Positions 41,578 through 48,987 of a DNA stretch of 64,000 nt are shown one piece after another (within the stretch, counting starts at the first letter, position 1; each line of letters begins with the position of its first letter). This DNA is from Mycolicibacterium sp. P1-18 (GTDB lineage Bacteria; Actinomycetota; Actinomycetes; Mycobacteriales; Mycobacteriaceae). The DNA is taken from assembly GCF_008329535.1 (NCBI RefSeq), contig NZ_NPKR01000001.1, positions 248,001 through 312,000 on the forward strand. Reading direction: 5' to 3'. Both the position numbers and the translations under genes were made by a program. The notes below the pieces were generated by a model, which was not told where the DNA came from, ran no database searches, and saw only the letters and a program-made list of their open reading frames with translations.

Positions 41578-42693
41578 CTACAACCCCCACCGCGTGGCGA
41601 TCAGCTCGTGGGAGCGCAGCCGGTCGGCGTGGTCGTGCGTCACCGAGGTGATCACCAGTTCGTCGGCCCCACTGAGCCGCTGCAGCGCGTCGAGCCGGTG
41701 GGCGACCTCGTCGGGGTCGCCGACGAACTGGGTTGCGGTGCGGTCCTTGACGACGTCGAGTTGCTCGGTCGTCAGGGGTCGGGCGGACGCCGGGTCCGGG
41801 TACGGCACTGCGCCGTCACCCGCGCGAATGGCGTAGACCCACTGCCCGTAACTCGACGCGAGGTGCTGCGCGGTGGCGGTGTCCTCGGCCACAACGACGT
41901 CGGCGGACACGACCACGTACGGCTCGGGCAGTGCGGCCGACGGCTGGAAGTTGTCGCGGTACACGTCGACGGCCTCGAGCGCCGTGGCAGGCGTGATGTG
42001 GTAGCTCGCGACGAACGGGAGGCCGAACTTCGCGGCCACCCGCGCGCTCTGGCCCTTGCTGCTGCCGAACACCCACGGCCGCAACGCAGCTCCCTCACCC
42101 GGCACGGCGTGCACCTCGACGTCGCCGACGCGGAAGGTGCCGTCGAGCATCGCGAGGATGTCGGCGACCTGGTCGGCGAAGTCGGGGGCGTTGGCCTCCG
42201 GTTGCTGCAGTACCGACGTTCGCGCGCGCAGGCGTGGGTTGCGCATCATCGCGCTGAGGTCGAAGGGGGTCGGGACGACGACGCCGTCGACCTCGCGCCA
42301 GGCGCGGGGTGAGGCGGCCGGCCGGGTCGGCGGCCGTGCCGAGATCTCCTCGCGGCGACGTTGGCCGGAGCGTCCCACTCCGAGGTCGACGCGGCCGGGA
42401 TACAACGCGTCCAGGATGCCGAAGCTCTCCACCACCGCGACGGCGGTGGTGTAGCCGAGTTGGACGGCGGCCGCCCCGACCTGAATGCGGGTGGTGGCCG
42501 CGGCCAGCTGGCCGATCAGCACGGCGGGCGACGAACTCGCCACGGAGACGAAGTGATGCTCGGCGAGCCAGTAGCGGCGGTAACCCCAGTGCTCGGCGTG
42601 CCGGGCCAGGTCGACGGTGTTGCGCAGCGCCGTGGCGGCGTCACCACCCTCGCTGAGCGGCGACAGGTCGAGGATGGACAGCGGCACGTTCAC
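41578..42693 (-). CDS. Luciferase-like (LLM) flavin-dependent monooxygenase
   Basis: A 371-residue LLM-class protein with PLSILDLSPLSEGGDAATAL near the N-terminus, RRYWLAEHHF, and WVFGSSKGQSARVAAKFGLPF, all typical of the MsnO8/luciferase-alpha-like subgroup. It is expected to use FMNH2 (or F420, as in many mycobacterial relatives) to oxidise a small organic substrate. The GTG overlaps the stop of the GNAT gene upstream (GTGA), so the pair is coupled. Confidence 0.85.
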   Translation of the reverse strand: MNVPLSILDLSPLSEGGDAATALRNTVDLARHAEHWGYRRYWLAEHHFVSVASSSPAVLIGQLAAATTRIQVGAAAVQLGYTTAVAVVESFGILDALYPGRVDLGVGRSGQRRREEISARPPTRPAASPRAWREVDGVVVPTPFDLSAMMRNPRLRARTSVLQQPEANAPDFADQVADILAMLDGTFRVGDVEVHAVPGEGAALRPWVFGSSKGQSARVAAKFGLPFVASYHITPATALEAVDVYRDNFQPSAALPEPYVVVSADVVVAEDTATAQHLASSYGQWVYAIRAGDGAVPYPDPASARPLTTEQLDVVKDRTATQFVGDPDEVAHRLDALQRLSGADELVITSVTHDHADRLRSHELIATRWGL

Positions 42694-43238
42694 GGCTGCA
42701 GCTCCTTCGCGAAGGCAATCGGGTAGACCTCGCCGTCGGCTGGAAGCGGATCGGTGAGCCTGGTGTAGCCGGCGGCCTCGTAGAGCGCCTCGGCCTCCGG
42801 CTGGCGGTCACCGGTGGTGAGGTAGACGCGCCGGTAGCCGCGTGCGGCGATCTCGGCCTCGAGCTCGATCAGCAGCAGCCGCCCCAGCCCGCGCCTGCGG
42901 TGTGCGCTGTCGGTCCAGATCCGCTTGAGCTCGGCGGTGTGCTCGTCGAAGCGGCGGAACGCGCCGCCCGTCACGGGCGTGCCCTCCAGGACGCCGATCA
43001 GCATGCCGCCGGCGGGTGCCTCGAACTCGGCGGCCGGATAGCCCCGCAGCCAGGACGACACCTTCTCGGGCGTGCCGCCGTACCGCGTGGCGTACTCGAC
43101 GGCGAGCTCGGCCATCAGCGGCTCGGCCAGCTCGTCGTCTTGGCCGACGGTGACGAAGCGCAGTCCGTCGACGGTGGGCAGAGTCATCACCTCCATGTCT
43201 ACCGCGAACTCGGCGCTCGCATTCCGCTCGGCGGCCAT
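42690..43238 (-). CDS. GNAT-family N-acetyltransferase
   Basis: A 182-residue acetyltransferase. The acetyl-CoA-binding motif is SAHRRRGLGRLLLIEL, preceded by ELKRIWTD, and the C-terminal YEAAGYTRL is typical. It transfers an acetyl group to an amine; the substrate is unknown. The start is uncertain: ATG 43238 is used, and ATGs at 43196 and 43187 are in frame. It is coupled to the LLM monooxygenase. Confidence 0.8.
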   Translation of the reverse strand: MAAERNASAEFAVDMEVMTLPTVDGLRFVTVGQDDELAEPLMAELAVEYATRYGGTPEKVSSWLRGYPAAEFEAPAGGMLIGVLEGTPVTGGAFRRFDEHTAELKRIWTDSAHRRRGLGRLLLIELEAEIAARGYRRVYLTTGDRQPEAEALYEAAGYTRLTDPLPADGEVYPIAFAKELQP

Positions 43239-43539
43239 CAAGTCACCGTGATCTAAACTCCGCGACCTACAGCAAACTTGATCTTGTTTTCCATAGCGGC
43301 GTGATCGGGGCCATCGCAACGCGCAAAGGCGCAACGCACGGTCTCCACATCACAGAGAGCGGTGCACAGTACCTTCGTCTTCCGACGACCAATCCAAAAC
43401 CCACGGGTGCCGTGAAGCCGTCATATATTACCGATCGCGGAATTAGCCAAAAGTTCGGCAGCGAAACGACGCACCGCTGCTACCGTCAGCCTCGGCGGCG
43501 CTGCTGTGACGCCGCACACACACCACTGATGGGGTCTCG
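43239..43539 (+). promoter_or_regulatory. AT-richer 300-base leader upstream of the PGRS-like gene
   Basis: No gene is seen. The base composition is visibly richer in A/T than its surroundings (for example GATCTTGTTTTCCATAG and TCATATATTACC). Two -10 candidates for the downstream gene are TATATT (43424-43429) and TACCGT (43481-43486), giving 5' leaders of about 104 or 47 bases. A GGGG ribosome-site candidate is at 43531-43534. Confidence 0.45.
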
Positions 43540-45033
43540 ATGGGCAATCACTCGAAGTCGACCAAGGTCAACACCTCCGTGCGGGCGTGGCTGCTAGTCG
43601 CTCCCCTGACCACTACGGGCCTCGCCGTCACCGGCGCCGGCCTGTTGCTCGGCGGCTCGCCGACCGTAGCGACCGCCGCTCCGGTAACCGCCCAGGTGTC
43701 GTTGGCGTCGACCTCGTCGACGCCGTGGTGGATCTTGGACGGGTCGTCGTCGGACTCCTCCTCCACCGCGGCGCGGCCGACCGCCCGCGCCGCCCAGGCC
43801 CAGCCGGGCGATCCGTTCGCCTTGATCGGACTCTTCATCGGCAACGGCGCAGACGCGCCGGCCGACTGCGCCGCCGCGGCCTGCAACGGCGGGAACGGCG
43901 GGCTCTTCTTCGGCAGCGGCGGAAACGGCGCCAATGGCGGAAACGGCGGTAACGCGGGACTGTTCGGCAACGGCGGAATCGGTGGCTCGGCCACGGCAGG
44001 CCTCAAGGGCGGCAATGGGGGCAACGGCGGATTGTTCTTCGGCAGCGGCGGCACGGGTGGCGCCGGTGGGGACGGAGTGGACAACCTCGACGACCCAAGT
44101 CGACAGCGGGGCGGGAAGGGCGGCAACGGCGGCGCGAGCGGATTCATCGGCAATGGCGGTGCCGGCGGATCGGGCGGGGCCGGGGGCGACAACAGTTCGT
44201 TCGGTTCCACGGTGGGCGGCGTCGGCGGCAAGGGCGGCAACGGCACGGGCAACGGTGCGGGCGGCACGGGCGGCAAGGGCGGCGACGGGGACAGTGCCTT
44301 CGGCGCGGGCGACGGCGGGCGCGGTGGCGCCGGTGGAACCGGCGGGGTGACCGGTGCGGGTGGCAACGGCGGCGTCGGCGGCGCCGGCACCAACCTGGCG
44401 GGCACGAGCACGGGTGGCCGCGGCGGCAACGGCGGCGTCAGCGCCGGCAGCGGCAACGGCGGTGATGCAGGCAACGGCGGCGACGGAACCTCGAGCAACA
44501 ACGGCAGCGGCGACGGCGGGCGAGGCGGAACGGGCGGCGGCGCCACCGGTTCGGCCAACGGCGGCAACGGCGGTAACGGCGGCAACGGCACCAACGGGAG
44601 CAGCGGCAGCGTCAGCGGCGGTAACGGCGGAACGGGCGGCAGCACCACCGGCACCGGTACCGGCGGCATGGGCGGCAACGGCGGCTCCTCCGACACGTTC
44701 GGCACCGGCGCCAGCACGAGCACCGGCGGTCGGGGCGGCAACGGTGGCAGCAGTGCGGGTGGCACCGGCGGCGGCGGTGGCAACGGCGGCGCGGGTGACA
44801 TCCGCTTCGGCGACGGCAGGGGCGGACGCGGTGGCAACGGCGGCACCGGAGCGACCACCGGGGGCTCCGGTGGTTCAGGTGGCACCTCGACGGTCGCGGA
44901 CATCGGCACTTCCACCGCCAAGGGCGGTCGCGGCGGCGACGGCGCCGCGGTGGGTGGAACCGGCGGCACGGGCGGGCAGGCAACCGGCGGCAGCAATCCG
45001 AGGAACGGCGCCAACGGCTCCGACGCCTCCTGA
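43540..45033 (+). CDS. PGRS-like glycine/asparagine-rich secreted protein without PE domain
   Basis: A 497-residue protein. Residues 1-47 form a long Sec-type signal (RAWLLVAPLTTTGLAVTGAG, ending ATAAP). A Ser/Ala-rich segment follows, then DPFALIGLFIGNGADAPADC, and from about residue 115 onward Gly-Gly-Asn/Gly-Gly-x repeats. It has the PGRS repeat chemistry but no N-terminal PE domain (no Pro-Glu helix pair). Expected location is cell surface or secreted; function unknown. Two Cys (in PADCAAAACNGG) precede the repeats. The repeats make the DNA strongly GC-biased, so long antisense frames here are not genes. Confidence 0.85.
   Translation: MGNHSKSTKVNTSVRAWLLVAPLTTTGLAVTGAGLLLGGSPTVATAAPVTAQVSLASTSSTPWWILDGSSSDSSSTAARPTARAAQAQPGDPFALIGLFIGNGADAPADCAAAACNGGNGGLFFGSGGNGANGGNGGNAGLFGNGGIGGSATAGLKGGNGGNGGLFFGSGGTGGAGGDGVDNLDDPSRQRGGKGGNGGASGFIGNGGAGGSGGAGGDNSSFGSTVGGVGGKGGNGTGNGAGGTGGKGGDGDSAFGAGDGGRGGAGGTGGVTGAGGNGGVGGAGTNLAGTSTGGRGGNGGVSAGSGNGGDAGNGGDGTSSNNGSGDGGRGGTGGGATGSANGGNGGNGGNGTNGSSGSVSGGNGGTGGSTTGTGTGGMGGNGGSSDTFGTGASTSTGGRGGNGGSSAGGTGGGGGNGGAGDIRFGDGRGGRGGNGGTGATTGGSGGSGGTSTVADIGTSTAKGGRGGDGAAVGGTGGTGGQATGGSNPRNGANGSDAS
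43882..44990 (+). repeat. GGN/GGx-coding tandem repeat block
   Basis: Degenerate triplet-based repeats built on GGCGGCAACGGC-type units encode GGNGG, GGTGG and GGAGG. Longer units recur, for example NGGLFFGSGG at two places. Repeats like this are prone to length change by slippage and recombination. Confidence 0.85.
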
Positions 45034-45054
45034 CGAGAGGATGTCGACAGGCCA

Positions 45055-45074
45055 AACTTGACACGTGTAAAGTT
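45055..45074. promoter_or_regulatory. 20-bp near-perfect palindrome (operator candidate) in front of an SDR gene
   Basis: AACTTGACACGTGTAAAGTT: all pairs match except one (G against A). It contains TTGACA at its left and the -10 candidate TAAAGT (45068-45073) at its right, and ends 7 bases before the SDR start codon. A dimeric repressor bound here would shut the promoter. No regulator gene is adjacent. Confidence 0.6.
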
Positions 45075-45081
45075 CGGCCTC

Positions 45082-45939
45082 ATGGACAACATCAGGGGCA
45101 GAACAGTCGCCATCACCGGAGCCGCCCGCGGCATCGGCCACGCCACCGCGCGGGCCCTCCTCAACCGCGGCGCACGGGTCGTCATCGGTGACCGCGACGT
45201 GGCGGTCCTCGAGTCGGCCGTCGCCGGTCTGGCCAGGTACGGCCAGGTCACCGGTCATCCCCTCGACGTCACCGACCGGGAATCATTCGAGATGTTCCTC
45301 GACAAGGCCCGCGCCGACGGCGACGGCCACATCGACGTGCTCATCAACAACGCCGGCGTCATGCCCGTCGGCCCGTTCCTCGAGCAGTCCGAACAGTCGA
45401 TCCGGTCCTCCATCGAGGTCAACTTCTACGGTGTGCTCACCGGCTGCCAGCTGGTGCTGCCCGAGATGGTGCGCCGCCGCCGCGGACACGTCGTCAACAT
45501 CGCCTCGATGGCGGGCATGGTCGCGGTCCCGGGCCAGGTCGTCTACGCCGGCACCAAGTTCGCCGTGGTCGGACTGACCACCGCCATGGCCGACGAGTTC
45601 GCGCCCCAGGGCGTCGAGGTCACCTGCATCCTGCCGACCTTCACCAACACCGAGCTCATCTCGGGCACGAAGAACACCGGTGCGCAGAAGCCCGTCGAGC
45701 CCGAGGACATCGCGGCCGCCATCGTGAAGTCCCTCGACAAGCCGAAGACCCACGTGTCGGTGCCCGGACCGCTGCGGTTCGTCGGCGCCGTCACCTCCAT
45801 GCTGGGACCGCGCGGCCGGCGCTGGCTGTCCAAGCAGATGGGCAACGACCACGTGTTCCTGCAGTTCGACACCACCGCGCGCAAGTCCTACGAGGACCGC
45901 GCCCAGGCCGCCATCGGCGTGCTGGAGAAGACGGACTAG
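45082..45939 (+). CDS. Short-chain dehydrogenase/reductase
   Basis: A 285-residue classical SDR. Cofactor motif TGAARGIGHATA, then GDRDVAVLES (Asp after the second strand favours NAD(H)), NNAGVMP, Ser in NIASMAGM, and YAGTK. The extra C-terminal 40 residues (WLSKQMGNDHVFLQFD...) are typical of mycobacterial SDR family members acting on lipids or retinol-like alcohols; the substrate is not assignable. It starts 8 bases after a -10 box and directly behind the palindrome. Confidence 0.88.
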   Translation: MDNIRGRTVAITGAARGIGHATARALLNRGARVVIGDRDVAVLESAVAGLARYGQVTGHPLDVTDRESFEMFLDKARADGDGHIDVLINNAGVMPVGPFLEQSEQSIRSSIEVNFYGVLTGCQLVLPEMVRRRRGHVVNIASMAGMVAVPGQVVYAGTKFAVVGLTTAMADEFAPQGVEVTCILPTFTNTELISGTKNTGAQKPVEPEDIAAAIVKSLDKPKTHVSVPGPLRFVGAVTSMLGPRGRRWLSKQMGNDHVFLQFDTTARKSYEDRAQAAIGVLEKTD

Positions 45940-45949
45940 CCCGCGCGCT

Positions 45950-46468
45950 CTAGAACAACGGCTCGGTCACGTACACGTCGAGCGGACGGACCAGCAGTTC
46001 CGAGGACACCGGCGTAAAGCGGAAGAACGAGTAGTCGACCGCACACGTCGGCTGACACGTCTCGATGCTGAACTGCCCCACCATCTTCGGTTCCCACGGA
46101 AGCCGGGCGCGGTGGGCTCGGCGCCGTTCGATCTCGCAGACGAACGGCTCCCAGTCGAACGCCTCGAGCAGCCCGTCCCAACCGCCCGCGAGCGGATACA
46201 CCGTGTCGGCGAGCAGGTAGCCGTGGAACACCTGCTCGTCGTCGACGGCGGGCGGACTGGTGACGTCGGCGGACTGCAGGTACCAGCTGGCCGAGTCGGC
46301 CACGACGTCACCGTGCACCATCCGGCTCAACGTCATGACGACGCTCAGCTCGGCCCGCGCCTCGGCTTCGGACTCGTACACGCGAGGAATCTCGATGGCG
46401 TCGGGCGCTCCGTCGAAACGGTCCGGGACACCCCGCAGGTAGTACACGAGGCGATCCGGGCCCGACAT
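45950..46468 (-). CDS. Conserved hypothetical protein
   Basis: A 172-residue soluble protein with no signal or membrane segment. It begins MSGPDRLVYYLRGVPDRF and is rich in Trp, Tyr and acidic residues; two Cys occur close together (ETCQPTCAV). I recognise no family and assign no function. It starts exactly six bases after a TACTCT -10 box on the minus strand, so it is probably leaderless and transcribed alone. It converges on the SDR gene with a 10-base gap. Confidence 0.65.
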   Translation of the reverse strand: MSGPDRLVYYLRGVPDRFDGAPDAIEIPRVYESEAEARAELSVVMTLSRMVHGDVVADSASWYLQSADVTSPPAVDDEQVFHGYLLADTVYPLAGGWDGLLEAFDWEPFVCEIERRRAHRARLPWEPKMVGQFSIETCQPTCAVDYSFFRFTPVSSELLVRPLDVYVTEPLF

Positions 46469-46474
46469 GGGACG

Positions 46475-46480
46475 AGAGTA
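46475..46480 (-). promoter_or_regulatory. Leaderless -10 box of the hypothetical gene
   Basis: TACTCT on the minus strand, exactly six bases before the ATG at 46468. Confidence 0.5.
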
Positions 46481-46509
46481 CGTCCGGGCACCGACACGAC
46501 GGCCCGGCC

Positions 46510-46887
46510 TCAGCCCGCCCGGTGGCCCTCGAACTCGTCGAGCCGGGCGAACAGGTCCTCGACGGTGAGCGTCACGTCGCCGTCGTCCTCACCCGATCCG
46601 ACGACGATGACGTGCGGCTCGTCTGGGTCGGTCAGCCAGATCCTGGTCACCGGCTCGACGTCGTCGTCCCCGGAGTCGTCGTCGATCCCCGAGGGCGGGT
46701 AGTACCAGGTGACGAAGTCGTCGGTCGAGAAGTCGGTGTCGAACTCCCAACCGCGCGGGATGATCACGTCGGCGATGCGCGCGACGCCCTTGATCTCGGC
46801 GTGCACCTCGTCGGGCAGCCAGCTGTCGTTGCGGGCGCCGACGCGCTTCTTGCGCCGCGCCTTCTTGGCCGCACTCGACCGCGACAC
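46510..46887 (-). CDS. Conserved hypothetical acidic protein
   Basis: A 125-residue protein. The N-terminus is very basic (RSSAAKKARRKKRVGAR), and the rest is strongly acidic (GIDDDSGDDDVEP, GSGEDDGDV) with several Trp. There is no signal peptide. I do not recognise a family; the charge split suggests a nucleic-acid or protein contact, but this is only inference. The GTG immediately follows the metZ stop, so it is the tail gene of the purT-metZ run. Confidence 0.65.
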   Translation of the reverse strand: MSRSSAAKKARRKKRVGARNDSWLPDEVHAEIKGVARIADVIIPRGWEFDTDFSTDDFVTWYYPPSGIDDDSGDDDVEPVTRIWLTDPDEPHVIVVGSGEDDGDVTLTVEDLFARLDEFEGHRAG

Positions 46888-48102
46888 CTAGCTCAGCGCC
46901 CGATCCAGGTCCGCGATGAGGTCCTCGGTGCCCTCGAGCCCGATGGACACGCGGACCACCGCGTCACCCAGCCCGATCGCCGCCCGGCCCTCCGGACCCA
47001 TCGCGCGGTGCGTCGTCGTGGCCGGGTGGGTGATCAGCGACTTGGCGTCGCCCAGGTTGTTCGAGATGTCGATCACCTGCAGCTTGTCCAGCACGTCGAA
47101 CGCGCTCTGCTTGGTGCGACCGGCCAGCTCGAACGTCACGACGGTGCCGCCACCGCGCATCTGCCGCTTGGCCAGGTCGTACTGCGGATGGCTCTCCAGG
47201 AACGGGTACTTCACCCACGACACCCCCGGGTGCTCCTGCAGGAACTCCGCGACCCGCTGCGCCGAGGCGTTCGAGTAGTTGACCCGGACCGCGAGCGTCT
47301 CGAGGCCCTTGAGCATGGTCCACGCGTTGAACGCGCTGATCGCCGGTCCGGTGTGGCGCATCAACTTCTGCACCGGCCCGTCGATGAACTCCTCGTCACC
47401 CAGGATCGCCCCGCCGAGCACCCGGCCCTGGCCGTCGATGTGCTTGGTGCCGGAGTAGACGACGACGTCGGCGCCCAGGGGCAGCCCCTGCTGCAGCAGC
47501 GGAGTGGCGAAGACGTTGTCCAGCACCACCTTTGCGCCGGCGGCATGGGCGAGGTCGCACACCGCGGCGATGTCGACCAGCGACTGCATGGGATTCGACG
47601 GCGTCTCGAAGAATACCGCCTGGGTCGGGACCGACAGCGCCTCCTCCCACTGCGAGAGGTCCTCGCCGTCGACGAAGACCACCTCGACGCCCCAGCGCGG
47701 CAGGATCTCGCTGCACACCACGAAGCACGAGCCGAACAGGCTGCGGGCGGCGACCAACCGGTCACCGGCTCCCAGCAAGGCGCCGAGTGCGGTGAACACC
47801 GCGGCCATGCCCGTGGCCGTCGCGAACGCCGCGGGCGCGTCCTCGATCAGCCGCAGCCGCTCCTCGAACATCGAGATGGTGGGGTTGCCGTAGCGCGAGT
47901 ACACGTAGCGGTCGATCTCGCCGGTGAACGCCTTCTCCGCGTCGCCGGCCGAGGCGTAGACGTAGCCCGACGTCAGATACAGGGCCTCGGAGGTCTCCTC
48001 GAACTCCGACCGCAGCAGGCCGCCGCGCACCCCGATGGTCGCCTGACTGACGCCCTCGGGCAACGGCTTCGGAATGCGGACGCTCGGCACCGGTTCGCTC
48101 AT
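46888..48102 (-). CDS. metZ: O-succinylhomoserine sulfhydrylase
   Basis: A 404-residue PLP enzyme of the Cys/Met metabolism class. Visible features are the SRYGNPT motif for the cofactor phosphate, the PLP Lys in VYSGTKHIDGQGR and the C-terminal RVSIGLEGTEDLIADL. It makes homocysteine from O-succinylhomoserine and sulfide in methionine synthesis. The ATG overlaps the stop of the rhodanese gene upstream (ATGA), linking it to a sulfur-handling protein. Confidence 0.95.
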   Translation of the reverse strand: MSEPVPSVRIPKPLPEGVSQATIGVRGGLLRSEFEETSEALYLTSGYVYASAGDAEKAFTGEIDRYVYSRYGNPTISMFEERLRLIEDAPAAFATATGMAAVFTALGALLGAGDRLVAARSLFGSCFVVCSEILPRWGVEVVFVDGEDLSQWEEALSVPTQAVFFETPSNPMQSLVDIAAVCDLAHAAGAKVVLDNVFATPLLQQGLPLGADVVVYSGTKHIDGQGRVLGGAILGDEEFIDGPVQKLMRHTGPAISAFNAWTMLKGLETLAVRVNYSNASAQRVAEFLQEHPGVSWVKYPFLESHPQYDLAKRQMRGGGTVVTFELAGRTKQSAFDVLDKLQVIDISNNLGDAKSLITHPATTTHRAMGPEGRAAIGLGDAVVRVSIGLEGTEDLIADLDRALS

Positions 48103-48512
48103 GACTGCCTCCACGGCAGGCCCACGGCCTTCCAGCCGGTGGCGCCCCGATGGCCCGCCTCGTCGAGGTTGCCCTCGAATCCGTCGAGCACGTTGTAGGA
48201 CGGCGTCATCCCCGCCCCGGTGGCGGCCTCCGCCGCACCGATGGACCGATTGCCCGAGCGGCACAGGAACACCACCGGGCGCTCACCCGGGGTGACGCCC
48301 GCGGAGACCAGGTCGTCGACGAAGGCGTCGTTGTGCGAGCCGTCGGAGCGATTCCACTCCACGTAGACCACCTCGCGGCGCAGCGACGTCGTGTCGGGCA
48401 CGCCGACGAAGCGCCACTCGGCCTCGGTGCGACAGTCGACGAGCACGGCCTCGGGGTCCTGCGCCAACAACTTCCACGCCTCTTCAGGGGTGATGTCTCC
48501 CGCATAGCTCAC
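48099..48512 (-). CDS. Rhodanese-domain protein
   Basis: A 137-residue single rhodanese domain with the active-site Cys in FLCRSGNRS, VDCRTEAEW at the CH2A-like motif, and the C-terminal LPWRQS. It is likely to carry or transfer sulfane sulfur. Translational coupling to metZ suggests supply or detoxification of sulfide for homocysteine synthesis. GTG start. Confidence 0.9.
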   Translation of the reverse strand: MSYAGDITPEEAWKLLAQDPEAVLVDCRTEAEWRFVGVPDTTSLRREVVYVEWNRSDGSHNDAFVDDLVSAGVTPGERPVVFLCRSGNRSIGAAEAATGAGMTPSYNVLDGFEGNLDEAGHRGATGWKAVGLPWRQS

Positions 48513-48546
48513 GACCGCGAGTGTCCCACAGCCGCCTGGGGCCGAC

Positions 48547-48987
48547 CTAGCTTGGGCAGACCTTCCAGGCCCCGTCCTCCTGGACGAACGTCACCTCGGC
48601 CGGGGTCTTCGTCTCGGCGGTCTTGTCGAAGTGGTAGGTCACCGTCGCCGAGGCGCGGCCGTCGTCGACGGAGATGTCGGTGACGTCGTCGAGGTAGCGC
48701 TCGCCGTCCTTGGCCACCGAATCACGTTGACGCGCCAGGAAGTCGGCCTCCGAGCCCTGCGCGGCGCGGCACGTGAAGGTCTGGAACTTGCCGAAGTCCT
48801 GGCGCTGCATCGCGTCGTTCTGGCCGACGGCCGCCTTCGCCACCTGGTCCCCCGGCGTGGTGGTCTCCGACCCGAACACGTTGAACAACACGATGCCGAG
48901 CACGATGAGCGCGAAGAGCGCGAACGCGCCCAGGAACGGCGCCATGGTCGGACGGTCGGCGTCGGGTTCCGGTTCCGGGTCGGTCAC
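48547..48987 (-). CDS. Membrane-anchored small protein with NTF2-like/DUF4878-type domain
   Basis: A 146-residue protein: a short acidic cytoplasmic N-terminus, one transmembrane segment at about residues 16-40 (FLGAFALFALIVLGIVLF), then an extracytoplasmic domain of about 100 residues with Cys in FTCRAAQ and a final WKVCPS. The same plan (TM, TC, final WKxC) appears in the protein at 60580-61353, so the two are probably paralogues with one disulfide. The function is unknown. The GTG overlaps the purT-like stop (GTGA). Confidence 0.75.
   Translation of the reverse strand: MTDPEPEPDADRPTMAPFLGAFALFALIVLGIVLFNVFGSETTTPGDQVAKAAVGQNDAMQRQDFGKFQTFTCRAAQGSEADFLARQRDSVAKDGERYLDDVTDISVDDGRASATVTYHFDKTAETKTPAEVTFVQEDGAWKVCPS

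Noticed and set aside
43548..45251. A 567-codon proline-rich open frame on the minus strand
   Set aside because: It is the antisense image of the GGN repeats of the PGRS-like gene (Gly codons read as Pro), has no ribosome site or family match, and runs into the SDR gene.
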